Below, one piece after another: positions 32,772 to 41,147 of a stretch of DNA of 64,000 nt. How positions within the stretch are numbered: the stretch's first letter is position 1; each line of letters starts with the position of its first letter. A program made the position numbers and the translations under genes. Origin of the DNA: Kofleriaceae bacterium (lineage in GTDB: Bacteria; Myxococcota_A; Polyangia; Haliangiales; Haliangiaceae). The notes below the pieces were generated by a model. That model was not told the DNA's origin, ran no database searches, and saw only the letters and a list, made by a program, of their open reading frames with translations. The DNA is taken from positions 40,099-104,098 of the forward strand of contig JANXOP010000163.1 in assembly GCA_025357755.1 (NCBI GenBank). The letters are read 5' to 3'.

Positions 32772-33950
32772 GTGGGCTTTGGCATCGACCGCCGTGCGCG
32801 CAGCAAAAAAGGCAAAGGCTTGTTCCGGCGCGCCCCCGATTGGAAGGACGTCGGTCAGCGCCTCGGGCTCTTGCTGTTGCGGATGAAACGCGCCTCGAGC
32901 CGACAAGTGAAGCAGGACGATCGGTTCCTCGCCGAGGTCACGTTCCACCCGAAGGCACCCCCGCTACGCCTGAGCGTCAGCGGCCCCGACGCCGAGCTTC
33001 ACGTCAAGGGCCTGACCTCGACGCTCGGGCCTGGCTATCACGCCGAAGTCCTCGCGAAGTTGGGACCGGTCCTCGACGAGCTCGAGTATGCCTGGACCGC
33101 CCCCGAGCCCGAGGAGCCCGGCCCTGCGATGTGCAAGTGGCTCGCGAGCGAGCTCGGCGGTGATGATCAGGTGTGGATCGGGCTGACCGATCAGTTCATG
33201 TTCAGGACCGACGCCTCGGTCCTCACCCCGATCGGCCCGCGCGACGCCGCCTGGCGTGCCGCCGTGCTTGCCGATCCGATCAAGGGCGCCGATGCCTTTC
33301 CGTGGTGGAGCTCGGGACCGGGCCAGCGCGCGCGCGCCGACGCGCTGCTCGCGATGTGGCAGGACATCCCGTGGCGCGAGACCCTCGACGATCTCGAGAT
33401 CTCGATGATGGAGAGGGTCGATCGCGATCTGACCGCGGCGCGCGCTGCGGGGATCACCGAGCTTCCTTATCCCGACTGGTCGGAGCTGCTCGGCTACCTC
33501 GGTCGCGACGACAAAGCGGCGACCGAAATCTACAAGCTCGCCGGCGATCGCCCGGCGACGATCGGCTATCGCCGGCTCGATCACGAGGTCGCGCTCTCCG
33601 GAGGATGGATCGTGAATCTCCCGGGTGCGTTCGCAGGTCGCTGGGAGGACGAGCACTCGCGCTATGTCTCGACCGATGGCGCGCGTGCGATCGAGTTCAC
33701 CAGCCTGACCGCGGAGGGCGAGACCGATTCGGCGAAGCTACTCGAGGTCGCGGATGCGGTTCATCCGGTGGTCGATCGATTCACCGATGGCGATCGCTGC
33801 GGTCGCGCGGAGGTCTCGGACGAGGACTACACGCACATCGTGCATGGCCTCGTGGCGCAAGCGCCGCACGTCGCGATCCTCACGATCAAGGGCAACAAAG
33901 ATCACGAAGCGTGGGCGCTCGCCACCTGGCGGTCGTTACGGCGCGAGTAG
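32772..33950 (+). CDS. protein of unknown function
   Basis: 392 residues from GTG 32772 (a later Met at 32883 is possible). No signal peptide or membrane segment. The sequence is rich in Asp, Glu and Trp with phrases such as 'FPWWSSGPGQRARADALLAMWQDIPWRETLDDLEISMMERVD' and 'GGWIVNLPGAFAGRWEDEHSRYVSTDGARAIEFTSLTAEGE'. The second half looks like an alpha/beta domain of about 150 residues. I recognise no family. Divergent from the FHA-protease gene (starts 30 bp apart), so it may share regulation with that operon. Confidence 0.7.
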   Translation: MGFGIDRRARSKKGKGLFRRAPDWKDVGQRLGLLLLRMKRASSRQVKQDDRFLAEVTFHPKAPPLRLSVSGPDAELHVKGLTSTLGPGYHAEVLAKLGPVLDELEYAWTAPEPEEPGPAMCKWLASELGGDDQVWIGLTDQFMFRTDASVLTPIGPRDAAWRAAVLADPIKGADAFPWWSSGPGQRARADALLAMWQDIPWRETLDDLEISMMERVDRDLTAARAAGITELPYPDWSELLGYLGRDDKAATEIYKLAGDRPATIGYRRLDHEVALSGGWIVNLPGAFAGRWEDEHSRYVSTDGARAIEFTSLTAEGETDSAKLLEVADAVHPVVDRFTDGDRCGRAEVSDEDYTHIVHGLVAQAPHVAILTIKGNKDHEAWALATWRSLRRE

Positions 33951-34014
33951 CACGGTCTTGGTCCTTTGAAAATGTGATCTAGAACCGGCGTTTCGTCGTA
34001 TATGCTGGTGGCTC

Positions 34015-35229
34015 ATGGCTTCGAGATGGCTTGCAGTAGTGGTTTCGGTCGCTGCGTGCGGCGGCGGTAACAGCGCCAGCTCCGATGCCGGTGGCGACGG
34101 TGGCAGCGGCAGTAATTTCGTCGACGGCAGCACGCCGCTCGTCGATGCCGATCCGTCCTGCCACACGCCCGGTCAACTCCCGGCGATGAAGGCGCAGCTC
34201 GTCGCGCAGAGCTTCACGCAGCCGATCTACGTCGCGCAACCGGCCGGCTCGACCGATGTCTACGTCGTCGAGAAGCAGGGCAAGATCAAGATCGTGCGTA
34301 ACGGCGCGACGCTCGCGACGCCGTTCCTCACGGTCAACGACATCCAGATTCCGTCGTCGACCTCCGAGGGCGGCTTGCTCTCGATCGCGTTTCATCCGAG
34401 CTACGCCACCAATGGTCGGTTCTTCGCGTTCGAGACGATCAGCGGCAACCAGGCCGTGGTGCGCGAGTACGCGCGTTCGGCCAATCCCGATGTCGCCACC
34501 GCGACGCCGGTGCAGACGTTGATCTCGTACGGCGAGGATGGCAACGCGAACGTCGGCGGCACGATCTTGTTCGGCGCCGATGGCTACCTCTACATCTCGG
34601 CCGGCGACGGGAGCAACGCGCCCGAAGCCCAGGACCTGACCTCGCGGCGCGGCAAGATCTTGCGCGTCGATGTCAACGCTCCGGCGACCGCCCCGCCCGG
34701 CAACATCACGACGAGCGGCGCCGATCCATTCATCTGGGACTACGGCCTCCGCAATCCGTATCGCATGGCGTTCGATCGCCAGACCCACGAGCTGTTCATC
34801 GGCGATGCCGGTGATGCGTTGCAAGAAGAGGTCGATATCGAGCCCGCGGGCTCGGGCAAGCACAACTACGGTTGGTCGATCGTCGAGGGTAACGTGTGCC
34901 ACGACGGGACGACGACGTGCGACAAGACCGGCACCACGCTACCGCAGTACACGCGTCCGCATCAGACCGACTACAGCGTGCTGATCGGTGGCTCGATGTA
35001 TCGCGGCGCGGCGCTGCCCTGCTTGAGGGGCACGTACATCTTCGCGATCTACGGCAGCCAGGCGCACATCTTGTCGTGGTCGTGGACCGGCACGGCGATC
35101 ACGAACGAGCACGATCTGACCAACACGTTCAACGTCGATCCGGACGTCATCTCGATCAACGAAGACGCGACGGGCGAGCTCTACCTCGTCACGCTCGGCG
35201 GCAATCTCTACAAGATCGTTCCCGCGTAG
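34015..35229 (+). CDS. PQQ-dependent sugar (sorbosone/glucose) dehydrogenase-like lipoprotein
   Basis: 404 residues. The N-terminus (MASRWLAVVVSVAACGGG) is a lipoprotein signal, then a Gly/Ser/Asp linker to about 50. The remainder is a six-bladed propeller of the GSDH family: 'SEGGLLSIAFHPSYATNGRFFAFE', 'ISAGDGSN', 'GKILRVDVNAP', 'DYGLRNPYRMAFDRQTHELFIGDAGDALQEEVDIEP', 'LIGGSMYRG'. The catalytic His of soluble GDH is not obvious, so PQQ binding or activity is uncertain. It is thought to oxidise sugars or aldehydes outside the cytoplasm. The gene has its own AT-rich upstream region (33951-34014) and converges on the VIT/VWA gene. Confidence 0.85.
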   Translation: MASRWLAVVVSVAACGGGNSASSDAGGDGGSGSNFVDGSTPLVDADPSCHTPGQLPAMKAQLVAQSFTQPIYVAQPAGSTDVYVVEKQGKIKIVRNGATLATPFLTVNDIQIPSSTSEGGLLSIAFHPSYATNGRFFAFETISGNQAVVREYARSANPDVATATPVQTLISYGEDGNANVGGTILFGADGYLYISAGDGSNAPEAQDLTSRRGKILRVDVNAPATAPPGNITTSGADPFIWDYGLRNPYRMAFDRQTHELFIGDAGDALQEEVDIEPAGSGKHNYGWSIVEGNVCHDGTTTCDKTGTTLPQYTRPHQTDYSVLIGGSMYRGAALPCLRGTYIFAIYGSQAHILSWSWTGTAITNEHDLTNTFNVDPDVISINEDATGELYLVTLGGNLYKIVPA

Positions 35230-37188
35230 CTAGAGCGAGAGCTCGACCCGAGCATGCTCGGCCGGTTTGGCGAGCTCGAGCTCGGTCGCCCACACGGCCT
35301 CGGTCACGCAGGCGTGGACCGCCGGATCGCCCGCCGGATCGCCGGTGACCGTGACGTCGACGATCTCGTCGAGCGTGAGCTCGAGCGCGAGGTCGACGGG
35401 GCCGCTCGGACGGCACGCACGCACCGCCTTCTCGAGCTGATCGCGTAGCGGTCGAGGGTGCGCCACGACCGGCTTGCCAAAGCCAAAGCCCATCATCGGT
35501 CCAGGATCGGCGCAGCCGCAAAGGCCGCCGTACAGGGTCGCGGCGTCAGCGTCGTTGTCCGCGTAGCCATGCGCGCCACCCCACGTCGCGATCATCGACC
35601 ACTCGCGATTGATCCCCGCACCAGCCGCGAGGATCTCGGGCGCCGCTGCGCCGAGCTGATCATCGTCTAGCTTGCTCAGGGCGCGCGCGATCTCGATCGG
35701 TTCATCGCGCGGCGTGATCGTCATCGAGACCACGTGATTCCACAGCAAGCCTTCGAGGCTCGGCGGGCTCGGCGGGCTCGGCGGGCTCGGCGGGCTCGGC
35801 GGGCTCGCCGGCGTAGTCGCCGTGCCCCACCAGATACACGAGTCGCCTTGCGCGAGCTCGTCGACATCGCAAGTACGCGCGAGTCCGTCTCGTCCGAAGT
35901 CCTGCCAGCCGACGTGCTTCAACCGGATCTTGCCGAGCCTGGTGGGTCGCACGAGCTCGAGCGCATCGATGTCACCGACACTCGGGCTCGACGAGCGAGC
36001 CGCGAGGCCTTCGGTCAGGATCGCGAGCCTGGCGAACGCGATCGTGTCGTCGCGGACGATCCCTTGATGACCCTCCGCGAGAGCGACGACGTGGACGAGC
36101 GTCTCGGGCGGCAACCCGGCCACGAGTGCGCTCGCCTGGATCGCTCGCGTGCGATCGGCCAGCCGTTGGTCGCTGAACACCACGATCCGTCGCGTACCCG
36201 TGACGGGCGCGAGCAACCTGCTCGCGAGCGCGATACCTGCGTCGAGGTTCGAACCGTTGAGCGGCGTGAGGGCCGCGAGCGCGCGACCGATCTCGACGGC
36301 GCTCGCGCCGGCAGGCGCCCAACCCGGGAGCAATCGACGCGCACGCCGCGCGACGGCGACGATCTGGATCTGCGAGCCCGCGGCTTGGCGCACGTACGAT
36401 TCGACGAGCTCCCGTTGCAACGCGCGCTGGTCGTCCGTCATCGAACGCGAGCCATCGATCACGAACACGGTGTGGAGATCGGGCGCGAGCTTGGTCAGCT
36501 GCTCTGCGAGCGCGACTTCGACGCGCGCGAAGTGACCATGCGGTAGGTCGAGCGTTCCAGCCGCGATCATGATCCGCTGCTCGCCGAGCGGCTTGGCCGC
36601 CGCCTCGTGGGAAGGAAATCGGATCCACGCCGGCGCGTCCCAGGAGACGAAGTCCTCGTCGACGCACGGATTCGGCTCGGTCTCGTGGTCGGGCTTGTGC
36701 CCGAGCACGGTCGCCCACGCGTTCGGTACGGACGTGAACCGCGCGTCGTGGCGAAAGCAGGTCTCGGCCTCGAGCTCGAGATCGAGCGTGATCGTGGTCG
36801 TGCGTGGCGCGACCATGTAGGCCGTCACGCCCGTTGTCGTGTCGCCGGCGAGCTCGACCGCCCACCCACGGTCGCGTCCGGTGGGCGCCTTTTCGAGCGC
36901 TTCGATCTGCGCGTGCGCGAGGGCACGCCGCGTGAGCGAGAGGGTCCGCACGACGCCGTCGGCGGTGACCTTGGCGCCGGTCACGGTGGCTCCGTACGGG
37001 AGCTCGAGCCCTGCCGCGGTGGCCGCGGCAGGGCCGGTGCGGAGCCGGTAACGCACCGAAATCTTCGCGACGCGACCATCGAGGCGTGAGCGAATCGTCG
37101 TCGGAATGGGCCTCGGATCCGGTTCCGGAGCTGCGTGCGCGGTGCTCGCCATCACCACCCAGGCCACCCAGGCTCGAAGTCCGACCAT
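35230..37188 (-). CDS. exported VIT/VWA-domain protein
   Basis: 652 residues. Signal peptide (MVGLRAWVAWVVMASTAHA), an N-terminal VIT-like domain (about 30-150, 'SRLDGRVAKISVRYRL', 'LPYGATVTGAKV'), then a VWA domain with 'FVIDGSRSMTDDQ' and 'IVVFSDQRLADRT'; the metal site D-x-S-x-S reads DGSRS and is intact. After a Ser/Pro-Pro linker (the 35761-35805 repeat) comes a C-terminal domain with 'CGCADPGPMMGFGFG'. This is the inter-alpha-trypsin-like layout frequent in Myxococcota, predicted to be an envelope adhesin or scaffold. The stop codon abuts that of the convergent dehydrogenase gene. Confidence 0.8.
   Translation of the reverse strand: MVGLRAWVAWVVMASTAHAAPEPDPRPIPTTIRSRLDGRVAKISVRYRLRTGPAAATAAGLELPYGATVTGAKVTADGVVRTLSLTRRALAHAQIEALEKAPTGRDRGWAVELAGDTTTGVTAYMVAPRTTTITLDLELEAETCFRHDARFTSVPNAWATVLGHKPDHETEPNPCVDEDFVSWDAPAWIRFPSHEAAAKPLGEQRIMIAAGTLDLPHGHFARVEVALAEQLTKLAPDLHTVFVIDGSRSMTDDQRALQRELVESYVRQAAGSQIQIVAVARRARRLLPGWAPAGASAVEIGRALAALTPLNGSNLDAGIALASRLLAPVTGTRRIVVFSDQRLADRTRAIQASALVAGLPPETLVHVVALAEGHQGIVRDDTIAFARLAILTEGLAARSSSPSVGDIDALELVRPTRLGKIRLKHVGWQDFGRDGLARTCDVDELAQGDSCIWWGTATTPASPPSPPSPPSPPSPPSLEGLLWNHVVSMTITPRDEPIEIARALSKLDDDQLGAAAPEILAAGAGINREWSMIATWGGAHGYADNDADAATLYGGLCGCADPGPMMGFGFGKPVVAHPRPLRDQLEKAVRACRPSGPVDLALELTLDEIVDVTVTGDPAGDPAVHACVTEAVWATELELAKPAEHARVELSL
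35761..35805. repeat. five perfect 9-bp tandem repeats (CGGCGGGCT)
   Basis: Five identical 9-bp units in a row, coding Ser-Pro-Pro repeats on the minus strand in the linker of the VIT/VWA protein. Perfect identity between units suggests recent slippage or expansion; the reading frame is kept whatever the copy number. Confidence 0.95.
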
Positions 37189-37226
37189 GAGGGGTCAGAC
37201 ACCACGTTCCCCGATCGAGTTCCCGC

Positions 37227-38234
37227 TCAGTCGCCTCGGTCGAGGTGGATCTGGTCGATCCGGTCCGGAATGAACCGGCGGTCGATCAGGTCACTCAGAT
37301 CGATCGGTTGCTTCAGCACGCCCGCGCGCAAGGCCATGTCCATGATCTGGCGCAGATCCTCGTCGCTCGGTGTGAGCTGGCGATAGCTCACCCGGTCGGG
37401 CGGCTCGGTCAGCACGTACTCGACGAGCTTCTGGTCCTGATGGAAGTACGGCGCCGCGATCCGCGCCGCTTCCATGCGATGCGTCTCGGCCCACTCGCCA
37501 CTCTGCGCGATACCGCGCACGAGATCGCGAACTCGATCGGGATGCTCGGCGATCAGCTCGTCGCGCACGACGAGCACGCACGAGATGAAGTGCGGCCAGA
37601 TATCCTTCGCGTAGTACAGCACGCGCCCGGTGCCCGCCATCTCGGCCTTCGCCGCGTACGGCTCGCCGACGAAGTACGCGTCGATCGAGCCTGCGGCGAG
37701 CGCGGAGGGCATGTCCATCGGTGGTAGATCGACGAAGTTGATCTCTCCCGGCTGCATGCCCTCGTCGGCCATCAGCTTCAGGATCACGAGGTACTGGTTC
37801 GAGAACCGGCTCGGCCGCGCGAACGTCTTGCCGCGCAGATCGCGGATCGTCCTCGCGGTCGAATGCTTCGCGACCATCACGGTCGAGCCATCGCGATGAC
37901 CGAGGTACACGATGTGGATCGGCACGCCTTGCTCGCGCAGCGCCATCGCGAGCGGCGCGAGGATGAACGTCGCATCGATCTTGCGTGCCTTGAGCGCCTC
38001 GATCACGGTTGGAAAGTCGGTGAACCGCTGCGACACGAAGCGCGTGCTCGTGGTCGAGGTCTTCGTCGCGAAATCGGTGACCGGACAGGTCAGGTGACAG
38101 GTCACGGGCAAGTAGCCGACCGCGAGCTCGGGCACGCCCGTCGAGTCGCGGCGCTGCCAGGGTCGGTGGTGCGCGAGCGTGAGCACCGCGAGGATCGCGA
38201 CGATGACGAGCGTGAGGCGGAGCTTCGAGGTCAT
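37227..38234 (-). CDS. ABC transporter substrate-binding protein, NitT/TauT type
   Basis: 335 residues from ATG 38234, which overlaps the end of the ATPase gene in ATGA. An N-terminal hydrophobic segment (about 5-21) is a signal or anchor. The body is the NrtA/SsuA/THI5-like fold: 'LAVGYLPVTCHLTCPVTDFA', 'VIEALKARKIDATFILAPLAMALREQG', 'LRGKTFARPSRFSNQYLVILKL', 'ALAAGSIDAYFVGEPYAAKAE'. Family substrates are nitrate, bicarbonate, sulfonates, taurine or thiamine precursors; sequence alone does not decide. Last gene of the operon 39996-37227. Confidence 0.88.
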   Translation of the reverse strand: MTSKLRLTLVIVAILAVLTLAHHRPWQRRDSTGVPELAVGYLPVTCHLTCPVTDFATKTSTTSTRFVSQRFTDFPTVIEALKARKIDATFILAPLAMALREQGVPIHIVYLGHRDGSTVMVAKHSTARTIRDLRGKTFARPSRFSNQYLVILKLMADEGMQPGEINFVDLPPMDMPSALAAGSIDAYFVGEPYAAKAEMAGTGRVLYYAKDIWPHFISCVLVVRDELIAEHPDRVRDLVRGIAQSGEWAETHRMEAARIAAPYFHQDQKLVEYVLTEPPDRVSYRQLTPSDEDLRQIMDMALRAGVLKQPIDLSDLIDRRFIPDRIDQIHLDRGD

Positions 38235-38932
38235 GACAAGCCGAGCTCGTCCATGATCGTTTGCTCGGCCTCGGCGACCCCCGGCGTCGCCGGCATGCGC
38301 GAGCGGCCGGCGGGCAGCGCGAGTAATTTCTTCACGCGCGTCGGCCGGACGTCGAGGATGACGACGCGGTCCGCGATCTGGACCGCCTCCTCGATATCGT
38401 GGGTGACGAACACGACGGTGCGCGGCCGAGTCGCGAGCGTGCTGCACAGCTCGCGGCGCATCCGGTTGCGGGTCTGATAGTCGAGCGCGGAGAACGGCTC
38501 GTCCATCAACAAGATGTCGGTCTCGGCGGCGAGGGCTCGCGCGAGCTCGACGCGCTGGCGCATGCCTCCCGAGAGCTGGTGCGGATACGAGACAGCGAAC
38601 TCGCCGAGCCGCGTGATCTCGAGCCACTCGGCGATCTTCGCCGCACGATCGGTGACGGACTTCGCGAGGCCGAGGCCGATGTTCTCGCGCACCGTGAGCC
38701 ACGGGTAGAGCCCGCCGTCTTGATAGATCGTGCGGCTCTGGCCCTCGCGCGCGATCGTGCCGCGCGCCGGCTTGAGATGCCCGGCGAGGAGGCCGAGCAG
38801 CGTGGACTTGCCACACCCCGAAGGCCCGACGCACACGACGAGCTCGCCGCGCGCGACCTCGAGATCGAGGCCGTCGATCACCGTCAGGGAGCCGTAGTCG
38901 AAGCCCACACCTGTGAGCTCGAGGGCGGTCAT
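38231..38932 (-). CDS. ABC transporter ATP-binding protein, NitT/TauT type
   Basis: 233 residues from ATG 38932, overlapping the permease gene by 4 bases. All nucleotide-binding motifs are present: Walker A 'GPSGCGKSTL', Q-loop 'YQDGGLYPWLTV', signature 'LSGGMRQRVELARAL', Walker B 'ILLMDEPFSALD', D-loop and H-loop 'VFVTHDIEEAVQ'. It is closest in style to SsuB/TauB/NrtD, with the characteristic 'PWLTVRENIGLG'. It powers uptake through the adjacent permease. Confidence 0.95.
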   Translation of the reverse strand: MTALELTGVGFDYGSLTVIDGLDLEVARGELVVCVGPSGCGKSTLLGLLAGHLKPARGTIAREGQSRTIYQDGGLYPWLTVRENIGLGLAKSVTDRAAKIAEWLEITRLGEFAVSYPHQLSGGMRQRVELARALAAETDILLMDEPFSALDYQTRNRMRRELCSTLATRPRTVVFVTHDIEEAVQIADRVVILDVRPTRVKKLLALPAGRSRMPATPGVAEAEQTIMDELGLS

Positions 38933-39681
38933 CGGCCGGTCCCCCACCGCAAGCTCTCGAGCCGCGTGAGCCGCGAGAACAGCGCGTCGAGGCCGATCCC
39001 GATCACCCCGATCGTGATCATGCCGCACACCACGAGATCCATGCGCAGGCCGTTGCGGGCGTCGACGATCAGATAGCCGAGGCCGCTGCGCACCGCGATC
39101 ATCTCGGCCGCGACGACGACCATCCACGCGACTCCGATCGCGACGCGCAGCGCGGTCACGAGCTGCGGCAGGATCGCGGGCAAGGTGATCCGGAACAACG
39201 CCTCGCTCGCGGTGAACCCGAGGTCTTCACCGACGCGATAGTAGATCCGCGGGACCGCGGCGGCGGCCGCACAGGTGGCGAGCGCGACCTGGAAGAACGT
39301 CGCGATGAACAGGATAAAGATCGCCGGTGGATCGCCGATGCCGAACCAGATCACGGCAAACGGGATCCACGCGATCGGCGACAGCGACCGGAAGAAGTTG
39401 ATCCACGGCAGCAGCGCATAGCGGGTCGCCGCACTGCGACCCACGACGAGGCCGAGCGGCACCGCGAGGATCACCGCGGTGGTGAATCCCCACGCCACGC
39501 GATAGAGCGAGGCGATCGTATCGTCGAGCAAGCGCCCCGAGGCGAGCTCGCCACCGAACGCGCGGGCAACCTCGGGTGGAGAGGGCACCGTCCCGACCGG
39601 GAACATGTGCGCGGCGTAGGCGATCCACCAGATCGCGACGATCACGATGCCCGTCAGCGCGGCATACCCCACCTTTCGCAC
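38929..39681 (-). CDS. ABC transporter permease, NitT/TauT type
   Basis: 250 residues, six predicted membrane helices (for example at about 5-24, 65-85, 95-117, 122-142, 180-205, 213-235). The EAA-loop contact for the ATPase is 'YRVGEDLGFTASEALFRITLPAILPQLVTALRVAIGVAW', which is typical of SsuC/TauC permeases. It is the second gene of the operon, 21 bp after the small 97-residue protein gene and overlapping the ATPase gene by 4 bases. Confidence 0.93.
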   Translation of the reverse strand: MRKVGYAALTGIVIVAIWWIAYAAHMFPVGTVPSPPEVARAFGGELASGRLLDDTIASLYRVAWGFTTAVILAVPLGLVVGRSAATRYALLPWINFFRSLSPIAWIPFAVIWFGIGDPPAIFILFIATFFQVALATCAAAAAVPRIYYRVGEDLGFTASEALFRITLPAILPQLVTALRVAIGVAWMVVVAAEMIAVRSGLGYLIVDARNGLRMDLVVCGMITIGVIGIGLDALFSRLTRLESLRWGTGR

Positions 39682-39702
39682 GGGGCGACCTTACCCGAAA
39701 AA

Positions 39703-39996
39703 CTAGGCTTTGATCTTCGGCACGGCTTCGGCGGCGGCGTCCGATTCGAGCTTCGGCGGCATCACGACCTTGTCGTTCGTGCGCTCGCCGATCACGCGAT
39801 AGCCCTGTTGCTGACGAAGCTTGACGACGCGGAGCGCGTGCTCGACGAGCGCCGCCTCGTCCGCGAACTCCTGGTCGAGCCGAGTCTCACCACCATGAAT
39901 GATGAGCTTCGTGTCGACGAGCGTCAGCGTCAATTCCTGCTCGCCCAGCTGCATCAAGATCTGGTGGCGCACCATTTGCCGAGTGCGTAACACCAT
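39703..39996 (-). CDS. small cytoplasmic protein of unknown function
   Basis: 97 residues from ATG 39996; later Mets at 39975 and 39954 are possible. No signal peptide. The core 'HQILMQLGEQELTLTLVDTKLIIHGGETRLDQEFADEAALVEHALRVVKLRQQQGYRVIGE' has the feel of a WGR-like or small beta-alpha fold: two beta strands, then a helix with 'A..H......L..QGYRV'. The C-terminus is a charged tail. It heads the ABC operon by position (21 bp before the permease gene), but a regulatory role is only a guess. Divergent from the kelch lipoprotein gene. Confidence 0.55.
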   Translation of the reverse strand: MVLRTRQMVRHQILMQLGEQELTLTLVDTKLIIHGGETRLDQEFADEAALVEHALRVVKLRQQQGYRVIGERTNDKVVMPPKLESDAAAEAVPKIKA

Positions 39997-40047
39997 TTTG
40001 CCGTTTACGCAGCCGAGCGTTCGTGCAATTTGAGAGGACAGGAACGC

Positions 40048-41106
40048 GTGGCTAACAACCGATTTATCCTGATGTTTGCGCTCGTCGGGTGTGGAGATAG
40101 TCCGTCCACCACGACGCCCGATGCGCCGACCTCGGCGTGGAGCATGGGGACCGCACTCGACGGGCCACGGCTCGAATCGGGCGTCACCGCGTACGGCAAC
40201 ACGGTCGTCGTGGTCGGCGGATTCTACACGAACCAGGAGCACGGCCTGCTCGTCACGCAAGAGGTCGATCTGTTCGACACGACCACCTCGACGTGGTCCA
40301 AGCTCGCGGTCGACGCGCCGGTCGCGCGCCATCACGTCCAGGTCGCGACGATCGGCACCACCCTGTACCTGCTCGGTGGCCTCGATGCCGCGAGCGATGC
40401 GCAGCTCGATTTTCCGGCGCGCGACGATTGCTACTCGATCGATCTCTCGACCCCCGGCGCGGCGTGGAAGCCGATCGCGACGATGCCGGTGCCGCGGGGC
40501 TCGGCCGCGGTCGTCGTCTCGGCGCCACGGATCTATCTGTTCGGTGGTTCGAGCACGACCGAGGCGCTCGCGAGCAATGTCTACTACGACACGCTGAAGG
40601 ATGCGTGGTGCCCGGGCGCCGCGTGCGCCACGACCGATCAACTTCCGGATCTACCCGCGCCGCGCTCGCACCCCGCCGCCGTACGCCGGACCGATGGCGG
40701 GTTCGCGGTCGTCGGCGGGCTCTCCGCGCTCGCCTCGTTCACCGCGGCGAACGATGTCTACGTGCTGCCGCTCGCACAGCAGCTCAGCTCGGGGACCTGG
40801 GGCTCGGGCACGCCGATGCCGACCGTCCGCGGTGGCTGTGCGTTCGGCTCTTCGATCGAAGGCAAGCTGATCTGTGCGGGTGGCGAGATGGGCCAGGCCG
40901 CGCTGTCGGCGACCGAAGGCTACGATCCGGTCGAGGACACGTGGACCACGTTCGAGAAGATGCCCGTGCCGACCGCCGGGACGCTCGGTGCCGCGATCGG
41001 TCAGCGGCTGTTCGTGCCCGGTGGCGCGCGCGAATTGCAGTTCCAGCCGACCGACACGCTCTACATTTTTTCACCGCTCGACACTGCCGGTTCGCGCGAC
41101 CTTTGA
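40048..41106 (+). CDS. kelch-repeat lipoprotein
   Basis: 352 residues from GTG 40048, which has an AGGACAGGA-like ribosome site and gives a lipoprotein signal (MANNRFILMFALVGC). The body is a kelch beta-propeller with repeats of the form 'GNTVVVVGGFYTN', 'GTTLYLLGGLDAAS', 'APRIYLFGGSSTT', 'DGGFAVVGGLSAL', 'EGKLICAGGEMGQ', 'GQRLFVPGGARE', each with the double Gly and a following Trp/Tyr position. Six blades are visible. Such exported kelch proteins are surface scaffolds or enzymes such as sialidase-like; no catalytic residues are seen. Confidence 0.82.
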   Translation: MANNRFILMFALVGCGDSPSTTTPDAPTSAWSMGTALDGPRLESGVTAYGNTVVVVGGFYTNQEHGLLVTQEVDLFDTTTSTWSKLAVDAPVARHHVQVATIGTTLYLLGGLDAASDAQLDFPARDDCYSIDLSTPGAAWKPIATMPVPRGSAAVVVSAPRIYLFGGSSTTEALASNVYYDTLKDAWCPGAACATTDQLPDLPAPRSHPAAVRRTDGGFAVVGGLSALASFTAANDVYVLPLAQQLSSGTWGSGTPMPTVRGGCAFGSSIEGKLICAGGEMGQAALSATEGYDPVEDTWTTFEKMPVPTAGTLGAAIGQRLFVPGGARELQFQPTDTLYIFSPLDTAGSRDL

Positions 41107-41118
41107 TCTTTTAAGATC
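41105..41118. promoter_or_regulatory. AT-rich dyad GATCTT-TT-AAGATC
   Basis: A 6-bp inverted repeat with a 2-base centre, lying in the 35-bp gap between the kelch gene and the DUF2330 gene and followed closely by GCGATCG-type sequence. It may be a small operator or the stem of a hairpin; without more examples it is only a candidate. Confidence 0.3.
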
Positions 41119-41147
41119 GTTCGCGATCGTTATGCGTGTGAGTGGGG

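Noticed and set aside
35761..35805. Possible CRISPR-like short repeats
   Set aside because: The units are 9 bp, contiguous and lack spacers; they encode Ser-Pro-Pro within a gene.
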